A model generated the notes under the pieces. The model did not search any database and was not told where the DNA came from. It saw nothing but the letters and a program-made list of their open reading frames with translations. 64,000 nucleotides of DNA, from assembly GCF_038396675.1 (NCBI RefSeq), contig NC_088934.1, positions 206,001 through 270,000 of the forward strand, given 5' to 3'. Below are positions 35,978 to 47,745 of the stretch, piece by piece. Origin of the DNA: Hydra vulgaris. Taxonomy: Eukaryota; Cnidaria; Hydrozoa; Anthoathecata; Hydridae. The position numbers and the translations under genes were made by a program. The stretch's first letter is position 1; each line of letters begins with the position of its first letter.

Positions 35978-37028
35978 TAGAGATGGTCGGACATGGGCCA
36001 AATTGTGTCCGATGTGCGACCGAGTCAAAAAAATTTTACAAGATGCTTAATCAAGATGATTAATTTTTATAATCCAAACTGATTTGTAGAGATGTTCGGA
36101 CTGATTGACGTTTTTCTGTTCGCCCATGTTTGTACGGTCCGAACCACCGAACCGGTCGAACACGAGCAACAATAATTTTGTCAAACCCGGACAATTCGGA
36201 CACCCCAAACACCGGACAGAAAACTAATGTCGAACCGAACACCGATCGATCACCGAACAGTCATTGAACTAAAAATCTCGAATGCGGTCGGACGTCGAAC
36301 ATGCAAAAAAATGAAAAATAAAAAATGACACAAGAATATGGTAATTTACCTTGCACTCTCTAGCACTTATGTAAAATATCTCTTCTCTTCCCTCAGAACT
36401 ACAACGGCCTGATGTGTTCCAAATAAGTGGTGGAACTTTAATAGCTTCCACTGCGAAACAATAGCAAAAGTCTTGAAATAATTTAAAGCTGTGGTGAATA
36501 ATTTAGATTAAAATGGAATAAATTCAAGAGAGATAATAATGCTGAACAAGTCGTACAACCGAACAGTCGAACATTTTCGGAAAAGTCAATCAATTTTTTA
36601 TTTTTTATTTTAATACTGTTATTTAGGTGCCCCAAGAAGACCTAACGGTCTTGTCACTGAGCACCGCGGATGTGCATTTAACCAGAAAGTTCACGCCTCC
36701 TTCCTTACCGTGACGCGAAAATATGTCCAAGGCTCGTTTGGAACCTGGATCTCTTGCTTATAAAGTAAGAACTCTAACCACTGCGCCACGGCCGCAATTT
36801 TAATCGATTTGGTCCAGAAATGCCAACCCGGTCGGACGCCGAACATGGCGGCCATAAAAAAGTCGGTCAATGGCGGACACTTGACAAAACATTCTTCAAT
36901 CAGAACCGAACATTTCGATCACGGACACCGTTGAAAGTTTTTCAAGTCAAACCGATCAATCATCTTGTAAAATTTTTTTGACTTGGTTGCACATCGGACA
37001 CAATTTGGCCCATGTCCGACCATCTCTA
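35978..37028. mobile_element. 1.05-kb TIR element rich in CGGAC/CGAAC words (hAT-like)
   Basis: TAGAGATGGTCGGACATGGG (35978) and its complement (ending 37028) begin inverted repeats that stay similar for about 75 bp. The subterminal and internal parts are filled with CGAACA, CGGTCGGACG and related words on both strands. The tip style resembles hAT elements, but I could not find a matching 8-bp duplication. It encodes no transposase. A SINE has inserted inside it (about 36590-36795). Confidence 0.75.
36590..36795 (-). mobile_element. tRNA-derived SINE
   Basis: Read on the minus strand it starts GCGGCCGTGGCGCAGTGGTT (36795), containing a polymerase III A box (TGGCGCAGTGGTTAGAG) followed about 35 bases later by a B-box-like GGTTCCAAACGAG (36745-36733), as in a tRNA gene. 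An unrelated body ends with GGGGCACCTAAAT and an A/T-rich tail (about 36625-36590). It lies inside the TIR element 35978-37028. Confidence 0.82.
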
Positions 37029-37507
37029 GATATGAATATGATAAATTATGTATAACAAACTATGATAGACAATGTCTGAAATAAATAAAGCAAATACATG
37101 GTTTAGGCTAACACTCTCACTAAACGTTGAAAAAACTTACCATAAACTGTTTCATAAAAAAAATATCAAAAAAATCTTTCCCTTAAGTTGTCTGATATTA
37201 TTGCAAATTGTTGGTCTTACAATGACTTGTTTTTTAGGTAATAAAAAATAAGCCGTTATAAGATTATAAAGTACTCTTGCTAATAAACATTTATTCTGGC
37301 TTGGTCAAGTAAATTCCAATATAACACACCGAAATTGTTGGCATAATCGAATGTGTTTACACATTAAATAGATATCTGTCGGCATTTAACTTTTATGTAT
37401 CGGTTCAACAGTAATCTCTTTCCTACAAACTTTCATAAAACTTTAAAATAAATATAACACACCCTCGTGAAAATATTGCTTGTGAAAAAAAACAGTAAAC
37501 CAGAAAC

Positions 37508-37865
37508 CAAGGGTGTGGAGTCGTAAAAAAAGTACCAACTCCGATTCCGACTCCAATTATTGAAATTTTCATAGTACAACTCCGATTCCAACTCCAACTC
37601 CGACTGCAGAGCAAAATTTAAAAAAAAACTCTTTTAATTCTTTAAAAAATATTACGCGTTAATTTAAATAAAATTTTTTTTGCTAAATACATAAAAAATT
37701 CCTTAAAGGTTAATATATTGCGAGTTTTTGCACGTTCAAAACCGAGAAGTTTTATTATTGGAGTCGGAGTCGCGATTATTTTGAAGGATTCCGACTCCGA
37801 ATCCACTTCAAGTGTCGCGACTCCAACTCCAAGACTACGACTCCAACTACGACTCCACAGTTCTG
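37508..37865. mobile_element. hAT-type MITE with GACTCC repeats
   Basis: The tips are CAAGGGTGTGGAGTCG (37508) and the complement of CAGAACTGTGGAGTCG (ending 37865), both starting CA. The flanking octamers are CCAGAAAC and CCAGAAAA, a 7/8 match as expected for an aged hAT duplication. Many GACTCC/GGAGTC words cluster near each end. No transposase is encoded; the frames across it are low-complexity. Confidence 0.82.
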
Positions 37866-38019
37866 CCAGAAAATGATTATACTTGTACAAACGTTGTACA
37901 GTTCTAATCTAAATTTTGAAAATATTCTGTTGATATAATATAAAATAAAGGAAGGTTTAAAGGAGCGGATCCTGAATGGATTTGAATCTGAATGGTGCAA
38001 ATTTAAAACTGTTTAATAT

Positions 38020-38320
38020 TGATACTGGAGTCATATAAAAATGTTTTACAAAAAATTACGGAGATTGGAGCCTGAGAACTTGCTCAAACTAAAAATTTGG
38101 GTCCCTGATTCTATGTATGAGTGTAGTGAAATAAAATTAATTTCTTAATTATATCTTAAACTAAATAGAAATTGTTTTTATTTTGACCTTTAGTTAACTG
38201 CCCTATTTCTTCAATATTTGTTAGTGTCATTTGAATTGTTATATTTTTTTCGAATGTTAAAATATCTTTTGAGATTGCCAGTATATCATCAACACTCATT
38301 AGATTTGATTGGGGGAGTAA
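38020..38320 (-). pseudogene. Dispersed repeat plus possible YqaJ-type upstream segment
   Basis: The first 125 bp repeat the unit found at 12474-12590. The adjoining minus-strand translation (about 38310-38165) reads SVDDILAISKDILTFEKNIT and then IEEIGQLTKGQNKNNFY. The last words resemble the 'IE..T.GQ...W' box that precedes YqaJ-type nuclease domains in some animal transposons. Only this box is seen, so the assignment is weak. Confidence 0.3.
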
Positions 38321-40330
38321 AAATATCCTTTGCAACTTCTAAATTTAAGTCAATCTCTGGTTAAGGTATAGCATTAAAGAGGATGAAGTTAGATGTCATG
38401 CTATGTCTTACAACGCTATATCGATATACTGGAGATTAAGCTTTGTCAGAGAATCAGAAATTGGATTAAATCTTTTACGCAAACTGTCTTCAAGGATTTA
38501 AAGTTTTATCTATAAATAATTTGTTGTTAAAAAACTATAAATATTTTAGTTCAATTGTCGATCTCAACAAATAACTTTGAATGTTTATAACTTTTAAACG
38601 AACATTTTTTTTCGGATGAAATTTGAAATCTGGCAATGAGTTTTAATTTTTCTTTAACACAAAATTAAAAAAAAAAGGAGTGTTACTCTAGGGAAAGGTT
38701 CTTCAGTTCAAAGTCGGGTATTTTGAATAACTCTTGTACCCTGAAAAAAAAAGTATTTTGGTATTTTTAATAAAGGTTTTGATTTTGAGTAGGGTTGGCT
38801 TCCATCTCTTGGATTAAAAATAAATTAAAAAAGTTTTTAATCTTTTTTTTTTTATGGATTTTAGTGTTATTTTACATAGAATAAATAATAAAGACAATTA
38901 AAAATTTTGTCAGTGTTTTCACTGAGAAGATGTACCGGTTTATGCATCCATTTAAAACAAACATGACATCCATTTAAAACATCGTGACAATCAATTAAAA
39001 CAATAGTGATTTTCAATTAAAACATTTAACGCATGCGCAATCTCAACATTCTATATTATTCAAAAATAAAGATTTTATTTATATATTTGTTTATTTAAAT
39101 TTATTTTTTATTAATATTATATTAATTTATTGATTTTCACAATGTTTTAAATGAATGTCATGGTTGTTTTAAATGGATGCAAAAACCGGTAACTGCAAGG
39201 GAGCAAGAACTTCTATAATCTTTGTTTTATCTAGTAGATCTGAAAATACTCGGTTCATACAGTTAATAATAAATGTAGCAAATAATTTTTTTTTACTAAT
39301 TCTTTTTCTGCGAGCATTTTTGTAATTACTAGCTAATAATCTAATCACTCCAAACCTTCTACGTTCACATGGAAATTGAAAGCTTTGAACTTCATATTTG
39401 CTAGATATGCACCAAGAGCAAAGGTGATTTGATTTGAATCAGTAAAAAAATGCGGTAGCAGAGATTTTTGATGTTTTTACAATAACTGATGTTCTGAAGA
39501 TCGCAACTTTGATTATATTACCTTGTTTTTCAAACATTCGTTTAAGTATATTGGGACATTGCATTTCGTCACGTCTGTCATCGAAATTAAAAAAGGAAAA
39601 CGTTAAGCACTTTGTCACGTCTGTTATCGAAATAAAAATGTACAACGTCTTGCATAAAGTTGTTCAACTCTTTGTTGTTTTAGAATTTTACTTGAAGTTA
39701 AATTTTAATAGAAATTCAACAATCTAAATAAAATTTTTTCATTTTTATCAAGTTGCTCCTTTAGGTTCTCACACAACAGATGTGTGCTAATCCTCGTCCA
39801 ATAAAATTTAAACGTCTTTTACAGGCTTTATTCTTCCTTTTTTTTATATACTTGATCCACATGTTAAGATGCTCTCAGATATAAGGTATATAGCAAAATT
39901 TTTGGTTTCTGGTAAGAACAGTTTCTTTACCTCTAAAACCTGTAATTAGGGTTCTTAAATCTAGAAAACTTTTTCACCTAAATTTGACAGAAAAATAAGC
40001 TCCTTATATTTGCTGAATGGCCCCTAAAATTGCAAATGAGCTCCTTAATTTGCTGGGCACCTAATTGGGGTGTTTATCGTATTGTAGTTTATTCTCCTCG
40101 GGCCTTTGCCCTGCAGAGTTATTAATAATGTTACAGTAGTAATGAAATAAAAATACATGGTGGTCTACTGTTCCACTAATAAAATACATAAAGACAGACT
40201 CCCAGGGGGCTCACATTTAAGAAAATAAAAAAAACCACTATATATAAAAAAATTGAAAACGAAAACAAGCGAACAAAAAAATTAAAAATCGAAAAAATTT
40301 AAAAGAAAAAACGAAAAAGAAAAATTCGAA
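38320..40330. other. AT-rich region, no gene recognised apart from one MITE
   Basis: Apart from the MITE at 38935-39189 I see no supported coding sequence. Stretches such as 39440-39720 have open frames on both strands without motifs. Confidence 0.4.
38935..39189. mobile_element. 255-bp MITE with TA target duplication
   Basis: CCGGTTTATGCATCCATTTA (38935) and its near-complement (ending 39189) form inverted repeats of about 50 bp with the repeated word CATCCATTTAAAAC. TA flanks both ends (38933-38934 and 39190-39191), as for mariner-type MITEs. It has no coding capacity. Confidence 0.85.
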
Positions 40331-40377
40331 AAAGAGGTTTTCATAAAAAATATATCTTTTTATGAAAACCTCTTTTG
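40331..40377. repeat. Perfect 20-bp-arm hairpin
   Basis: AAAAGAGGTTTTCATAAAAA (40331-40350) and its exact complement (40358-40377) surround a 7-base loop, ATATATC. It sits at the 3' end of the minus-strand LINE piece. It could be an inverted-repeat tip, a transcription-stop-like structure or a folded LINE 3' end. Confidence 0.9.
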
Positions 40378-40860
40378 ATATTATTTTCTCCGCTCCAGAT
40401 ATTTTTGCATTCTTGTAGAAAAGAGATCTTTTTATTATTAATTATAGAAATTTGGAATTCTTCTGACAAAATTTTTTTTAATTTTGGCTTGGAATTCCAG
40501 CATGAGCGTCTTTCTGGGATAAATTTTTTTGTTGTGGAACGACCTCATTCTATTACAATATATTATATATAATAGTTTGTTAGTTATTAGTTTTCCAATA
40601 TAAAATTTATTTACAAAAGTTGATGAAAAGAAAAGTAGTGATTTGAAAGTGTTTTTAAGAGGTATTAGGTATGGGTATATTTTGTGAATGAGGGCTAAAG
40701 TGTATTTTACTAAGGGTTGAACTTTTTCACATTTAAACATCATGTGTTGTATGTTTTCTGATTTTTTCATACATTGTGGGCAAAGATCGTCTGTTATATG
40801 GCCTCTTCTTTTAAACAGTGTGATGGTATGTTGTACAAAATGTATTAATTAGGGTGTTTA
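40378..40860 (-). pseudogene. LINE ORF2 C-terminal zinc-knuckle region
   Basis: The minus strand gives RRGHITDDLCPQCMKKSENI then QHMMFKCEKVQPLVKYTLAL (about 40810-40690) and continues open to about 40438. The C..C...H....C pattern (CPQC, QH, FKC) with E.IQH is the zinc-binding segment that follows reverse transcriptase in L1/Tx1-like and related LINEs, so this copy differs in type from the CR1/L2-like pieces elsewhere in the window. Confidence 0.7.
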
Positions 40861-41490
40861 TGGTAGTCAAGCCAAGGCACTTTTTACATACAACCTTGTC
40901 ATACATTGATTTCAAATATCTCGGTAAATCCATTTGTATATCTATTTATTTCGCTTGTGGTGTTTATATAATAAACTTATATATTATGAAAAGTTTGTTT
41001 GTAAAAGTAAAATATAAAATTCTTGATATAAATTTGTTGTAAATAGTATCACTAAACTTCTCAAAAAAAAGATCGAGATTTTTTGTTTGTTTTTTAATCC
41101 ATATGATCGGAGCCAACCATGCTAAAATTCGAAAATGTTAATAAAAGCTTTATCGAAAATAACGTATTTTTTGTAGATTTAAAATATCTATAACTTTTTA
41201 ACAACAAGTGATTGTTTAATGAAATTTTAAATTCTAAATTAATTTCTATTTAGTCTAAGACACTATAAAAAAATTAGATTTATTTCATTACACCCATGAT
41301 GCTTTCAAAAATAGTAAATAAACTCTCAATTGATGGTCTTTATATTAGAGGAAAATGTTTGGATAAACGTACTGAAGTGGCAAAAAAACAGCAAAATAAA
41401 ATGATATTTTGTAATTTTTTTTGATAAAACCAAAATTACCTTTATTATGAAAACATGAAGTATTACTATTATTTAAATATATGATAATTT
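40860..41490. other. AT-rich stretch, nothing recognised
   Basis: No motif-bearing frame or terminal repeat was identified. It separates the LINE piece from the unassigned minus-strand gene that ends at 41539. Confidence 0.4.
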
Positions 41491-41495
41491 GTTAT

Positions 41496-41552
41496 TTACA
41501 TTTGTATAATGATACTCAAAAAGCGTGTTTAAGTATCATTATACAAATGTAA
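41496..41552. repeat. Perfect 21-bp-arm hairpin over a stop codon
   Basis: Arms at 41496-41516 and 41532-41552 are exact complements (TTACATTTGTATAATGATAC + T and its mirror) with a 15-base loop. The inner edge overlaps the last codons and stop of the minus-strand frame ending at 41539. It may act as a 3' end structure. Confidence 0.88.
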
Positions 41553-42675
41553 TTTCCACAATTTGCACTTCTTCTTTGCCAAGATTTTCAAAGTTAACAG
41601 TTTTTAGTTTAGCTTCTTAACGGCATAATAATAACGGCATAATAACGGCAACTAGAGCCACAACAGTCATATGCAGACGTCTTCTCATTCCCAGTAGGCA
41701 TGTTACGTTTTATTCACGTTTCAATCACGTGTATTTTAGGTGACTTCGTCCATGTTACTATTTTACGTGAAAGTTACGTGAAAGTTACGTGCCAAAATAT
41801 CACGTCTTTCGGAACTTTTTTTATTCTCAATAAAAACCTGGCATAAGAAATGTGAAATAATATTTTTTATTATATTAATAATTTTTTTATAGTATAGTTA
41901 TTGTATTCAATATAGTAGTTATAATTATTTACTGTTATGATAATATAATTAATTTTTATTGTAGTATTATCATAATTAAAAAAAAAAAATTGGTCTATAT
42001 AATATCTTATAACGCAATGCATTTAAAACAGAACTAAAAAGTACAATATATTTTAAGTTGTAACATCAAATTAAGTTAAATAAATTAGTATCAAGCGTCC
42101 CTATTTGCCACACAAATAAGATTAAACTCAAATACAAGGTATGCTTTTTTTCTACTTTATGATATAATATTTTAGACTGGCGAATTTTGGTCCATTTTGC
42201 TTACTTAATTTAGTACAAAATAAGTTATGACAAATTTAATATCAAATTAAAATATAAATTGTCCATGTAGCTTATTTAATTATTAAATAAGCTACATGGA
42301 CAAATTATAAGTTCTAGCAGAACTTATTCTTGATTTTTGAGCAATAATAATGTCCCTAGAACTTCTGCATACATTATTGCTCAAGAGTCGTTTAGATAAA
42401 AACCAAAAATAAATTTTCTTTCTTTATTTGGTTTTTATCAAAAAGGTTAAAGAATTTATCCAAGATAGTATCAATAAATAAATGTGTTATGTTATTTATT
42501 ATTGATATATGTATATATCATTGTTAAATACTTTATCTTTTTGTAATATATGACATCTTGATCTGGTGCTTTACTTGTTTAAAAAGGTTAATACTTATTT
42601 ATTTCATTTTTTTATATTATTTAAATATTTTATATTATTTATATGATTAATATATATATTTGAATTATATGAAAT

Positions 42676-42679
<4 letters not shown>

Positions 42680-42732
<53 letters not shown>
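42680..42732. repeat. (TA)n at the X tip inside element B
   Basis: A pure TA run ends exactly at the TTAGGGATATGAC tip of X copy 2. It is the counterpart of 10956-11012. Confidence 0.92.
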
Positions 42733-42736
<4 letters not shown>

Positions 42737-43127
42737 GGATATGACTTTTTTGCAACCTACTAGGCCTGTATCGTAATTCAATGAACTTTTATGTAAAAAG
42801 AACGAATAGATGTTTCATTTTGACATATTTTGAAAAAAGGTCACCCCAAAACCAAAAAATCGAATTTTCAATAGGTACACTTTTGTACAGTAAATGAATA
42901 TTAAAGGCTGAAGATGTTGTAAGAGTCATACTCCTGTTGTTATTTTATTTATTTATGCAACATGTACTGTGATATAACAAAAAACATTATGTGATATATA
43001 ATTATACAAGTATTACAAAATTAACAGTATCAAAGCGTCTAGTACAACAATATACATAACTGTCTGTGTCTATAGGCCTACTGTGTTTAGTACATGGGTC
43101 ACATGATGCTCACGTCTCATAAAGAGT

Positions 43128-44928
43128 CTAGCGCTTATTACTTAGAATGAATCGAAGTTGCAGTTTGTCTTTCTTTCTGCAGGAAGCATACAGGTCTTGC
43201 ATCACCTTGATTGCACGTTCAGCTATCTGATTACTTCGTGGTATGTCGATGACGGATGGCTCTTTCTTCCAGTGATTTTTGAATGACTGCAATGCCTTTT
43301 TGTAAGGCTTCAATACATCAGATAAATTCTTGAAGTCATTGTCATTGTACTTTTGACTACTAAACCAATGTTCTGCCCACTCATATGAAATGAACCTGCA
43401 AACCTTCTCCAAATTCTTTCTCGCTTCAGGCATAAGAATGAACGCCAGAATGGCGAGAATGGCTCTTGAGTTCCATCTGGCATTGCTCATATTAGAAATG
43501 TTCTGAAAGTGAATCAGAGGGAAGTTTCTTTGTTCTTCATAGAACCTAAACACTCTTGTTAAATGGTACAAAAACTTCATATCGTCTCTCCACCCTGATT
43601 TATCAAGAATTTTTGACAGTTCCATTCACAAACTTATCCTTCAGTTCATCATACTTATTCAACAGTTCAGACACAAATGGGTATTCAATGTTTGGAGATT
43701 TGGTATCACCCCCAAGTTCTTCGTCCATCACCAGACGGAGAATCCTGTCTAGTACGTGATGCTGACAACCGATAAATTGTGGTATTGTGACACCCTTTAA
43801 TTTAAACATACGTTGCAACTTCACAACAACTCCATTTCTCTTCCCAGTATTGACGTTTGTTGTATCAGTAATGATCATCTTAATTGAATTCCACAAATTG
43901 TATTCATCAATAAGTTTGGCAATTTTTTCAGCAACAGTTTCAGCTTTGCCATCTTTTAAACGCAGTGCATCAAGTTTCACGTCAGTTCTTTCATTCTGAA
44001 GTACAACTACCTGATATTCCTTATCATCTATTCGTTTGCCGTCAAAGTGTAAGGACCACTGTTCCATTTTAAGTTGTTGTATCATTTCTTTTTTTAATTT
44101 ACCTGCCTCTTTGAATATGGACTTGTAAATTGCTGATTGACTTGGAGTTGGAATATCAATACCTTGTTGTGATAATACATTGCATATTTTAGCAGCTTTC
44201 TTTGTGGAAACTCCACTTGATGTAACCATACTTACAGCAAATTTACTTTTGTAGTGCTTTCTAGTTTTTTTCTGAGTGTCCTCATCATCGTCTTTATCAC
44301 CGTCGTCGTCTTCATCATCTTCACTCTTACTTTTGCAGTTTTCAGATTCAGTACCACTGTCTGTGGTAGACAGGACTTGTGATGTGGAAGGTATTGCTGT
44401 TCAAGACTGGACTTTCCTTCTCTTGGAAGGGTGAATGGTTTCTTTACTTGCCACTTGTCCTGTTGAGTACCCCACCTGTCCTTTACTTTCTTTTTGTAGG
44501 TGGTATAGACGTTTATCTTCCGAGGATAACCACTGGCCATTCACTTTCGTGATGTCAAATAATGCATTGAGAACATCATATTTTCCACGCTTGACACTTT
44601 CATCATAGACCTTCAGCACCTTCATAAGCTTTGCTCTTATCACTTGATCAGACACACGTGGAAAATTCAGTTTATTGTCCCACAGTTTTGTAATTTCCTT
44701 AGAAATTTGGCCTATTCGTTCTTTTCTTCCTTTAACATATGCTCCGAGAAACTGGTATCTTCCTACGATCTGCAATTGAAGTGGTATTCTGGATTTTTCA
44801 TCGAGTGAATGTTCTTCTACAGCCACGCTTCCTCTTCTTCTGTGTGACTCTTGAAATCTCACCAAATTTTTAGTCCAAGTCTTCTTGTTCTTTGTTACTG
44901 TGGTATGACTTTTCTTGTGAGACATCAT
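43128..44928 (-). pseudogene. Element X transposase, copy 2, same defects
   Basis: The coding region starts at 44928 and carries the same in-frame TGA (44403-44401) and the same extra A that shifts the frame (near 43615) as copy 1, ending at 43128. The catalytic landmarks are LHFDGKR, IITDTTNVNTG, GCQHHVLDR and IAERAIKVM. Shared defects mean that neither copy can supply full-length protein without recoding or splicing, and that both descend from one broken ancestor. Confidence 0.8.
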
Positions 44929-45223
44929 ATAATATTGTTACGACTTTACGGATAGCTGAGCGTAAATATCCGTTTAATAAAGTCGTTTAATTAATAAAAT
45001 ACTTTAACTGCATAGTAATCCAATTATAGTTCGATAATCCAGTCAATGTTGATAACAGTTCGATAATCCAGTCCGTATCCTAACGATAATGCTACAACTA
45101 CTTATACTTCGTACACTTACAGCGTCTTTAGTTCGCTACAGTAGTTCCTTATTAGCTCAGTTACACGCAGAGTACTTCATAGAACTATTCACATTATCAA
45201 CACTGAGCTCTGACAGCAGCTCG

Positions 45224-45231
45224 CTTATATA
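45224..45231 (-). promoter_or_regulatory. TATA box of element X copy 2
   Basis: CTTATATA is the complement of the TATATAAG described for copy 1, again about 300 bp upstream of the transposase start at 44928. Confidence 0.4.
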
Positions 45232-45630
45232 ATTATTTAGAGCTTCCAGAATGTTCTACTAAGTTCTATAATTTTCTACAGTCTGTTACAGTCGTCTATA
45301 TCACTGTGGTAACACAATGACGTCATCACATAACAATTCCAAGTATTTGCCGGCACACGGCCGTTTCGTTGCCATGGTAACGTGTGGCGTTATATTTATA
45401 AATTCATAACAAAATAATGAAATAAATAGAATTAAGCTGAGAATTAAGCTTAAGATTTAAACATCGGTCAAAAATGAATGTATAAAAATGGTAAATCAAA
45501 TTTTTATTCTGGGGTGACCTTTTTTTGTTGCAGAAAGCTATTTGGGCATTTTTTCATGATTTTAGGTAAAAGATCATCGATTTATGATACAGGAAACATT
45601 TTATTTGAAAAAAAATTAAAAAGTCATAAC

Positions 45631-45635
<5 letters not shown>

Positions 45636-45722
<87 letters not shown>
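45636..45722. repeat. (TA)n at the altered X tip
   Basis: Pure TA for about 85 bp, replacing the expected ATCCCTAA end of X. Frames covering it encode Tyr-Ile repeats only. Confidence 0.95.
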
Positions 45723-45727
<5 letters not shown>

Positions 45728-47511
45728 GACTTTTATTACTATTGTTATTATGTACAATATAAAACAGGTTATTTTCGCGGATTTGTTCGATGTTTTCCCC
45801 ACAAAAAGATGATTATGATGCTATTGTATTTGAAACTGCATTATACTTATCTTTCAATGTTGACGACTTTTAAATATGTAAAGCAAGTTTCTCTTAAGTA
45901 TAGCAAACCTTTTTTAAAAATTGTTTCATGATTTAGATCAAAGAAATAGCAACACCAGAAAATCTTGTTGCCAAAACAATTGATGACTCACCATGTAAGA
46001 TTTGTGTTAAAAATTTGTGATTTAAGATGATTATTTAATAATCATATTATTATTTAAGTTTTTATATGTTTCTTTTTAGCTAAATTTGGTGTCGCGAGCT
46101 ATTATTGGAGAAAATATTGACTTATTCATTAGATAAAGTTTGATGCATGCTCTTACCTAGTTTCCTTCTTCACGTTTCAATCATGTATATTTTAGGTGAC
46201 CTTGTCCAGGTGACAATTTTACTTGATTGAAACGTGAAAGTTACGTTGCCAAAATATTGTGTATTTTGGAACTCTTTTTATTCACAATAAAAACCTGTTA
46301 TTAGAAACTTGGAAAGATATCCTTTATTTTCTTTACTATTTTTTTATAATTTAGATATTCCCGGAATACCAGATATTTTTCTGAAATTTATCTTTTTCCA
46401 AATATCCGATAAGTTTTCTATACAACAACTTAAAGTATATATTATTCATCTAGTTGTTTTTATGTTGTTTTTAGTCATCATTCATACAAAAATTAAGAAA
46501 AGTTTTTTAAAAATTGAGAAATAACTTGGCTGAATGCAAAATTAAGGAAAAAATGAGGGGAAAAATATTTTGAATTTTTTCAGGTTATTTTCCCCAAACA
46601 ATTTTCCGGATTTTTTAAATATAATGATTATATGAAATATGGAGTTTATATATTTATTATTGTAATTACTTTTTATTTTACTTTTATAATAACATAATTA
46701 TTTTGCATTGTAGTTTTATAATAATTAATGAAAAAAGTATCAGGACGTAAGATATCTTATAACGTCGCAATGCATTTTTGACAAAAATAAAATCTCACAT
46801 ATGTAATATTTTATCTAAACATATTATATTATCTTATATCTAAGTTTTATCAATTCAGGTTTAATAAATATATTATAAAGCTTAGTTCAAAATTGTGTAA
46901 CGTTATGGCAGATAATTCTCATATTGCAACACGCAAAAGATCAAACCCTACTACAGGTATACTTTTTTTTCTACCCTATTGTATATTATTTTAGACTGTC
47001 AAATTTGTCGATGTAATTATTTAATAATAAATAAGTTATTATAACTTATTTAATATTAAATTTATTAAGCTACATGACAAATGATAAGTTCTGCAAAAAA
47101 TATTATTGACTAGAATGACAATTGTATTGTTATGTTATTGCCTAGGAGTATCATTCTGTAGTAAGACCCAATAACCTTTTAACTTTTAAAGTTTAAGAAA
47201 TTTCACTTTTCCCTCTCTTTGTCTTCTTTTGTGATCGCACCCTGTAGCAAAAGTTTAATTTAGTTCATATCTTGTTGGAGAATGCAACTTGATTCTGAGT
47301 TGAATTTTCAGCACTCTGTATTTATTGGTGACCTAATTTGACAATACTTTATTATACATATTCTTAGTTTTACACTTAAAATATTATATATAAATAGTGG
47401 TAGGTGAAGCTCCTTAGCCGTGTTGAATGTTTCCATGGCAAATGGAGCCTCAAGGTGAAAATCTCACCATGGGTAAGGAAAATCATGATATAAAATCCCC
47501 ACTATAATGTT

Positions 47512-47745
47512 GTGTGGTTATGTGGTAATTATTACATTTTTATAAGTTTGTTTTTATTCTTTTGTGTGCATTCTAAAATGACATTTAATGCCGTTCAAAA
47601 CTTTGTAGATAACTCATTTAAAGCAACTTCGTGGGCTGTCACCTTTGCATCTAGTGAGTTAATGTATGAACAAGTTAATGCAGAAACAGATGCAAATATA
47701 AGAAGATGGAAAACAAAGAAAACAAATTATCATGTTATCACATAA
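47512..47745 (+). CDS. Element B internal frame, possible exon, unknown
   Basis: Homologous to 25919-25656 in element A: FNAVQNFVDNSFKATSWAVT, ASSELMYEQV and ETDANIRRWKTKK. It ends near a strong donor AAG/GTGAGTAC at 47767. The frame is conserved while surrounding DNA has diverged. The origin is unknown, either the element's own lost gene or a captured exon. Confidence 0.45.
   Translation: MWLCGNYYIFISLFLFFCVHSKMTFNAVQNFVDNSFKATSWAVTFASSELMYEQVNAETDANIRRWKTKKTNYHVIT

Larger units (their letters stand above)
42733..45628 (-). mobile_element. Element X, copy 2
   Basis: Near-identical reverse complement of 8053-10955; every shared open frame translates identically. One tip is intact (TTAGGGATATGAC at 42733). 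At the other end the match stops at GTCAT (about 45627), and the rest reads AACACAAATATAT instead of ATCCCTAA, so this tip is altered. It is flanked on both sides by TA runs inside element B. One visible substitution lies near 45511 (CTGGGG against TTGGGG read in the same sense). Confidence 0.88.

Noticed and set aside
37423-38000. Arg/Ser-rich minus-strand frames as an SR-type protein
   Set aside because: They are created by GACTCC repeats of the hAT-type MITE at 37508-37865.
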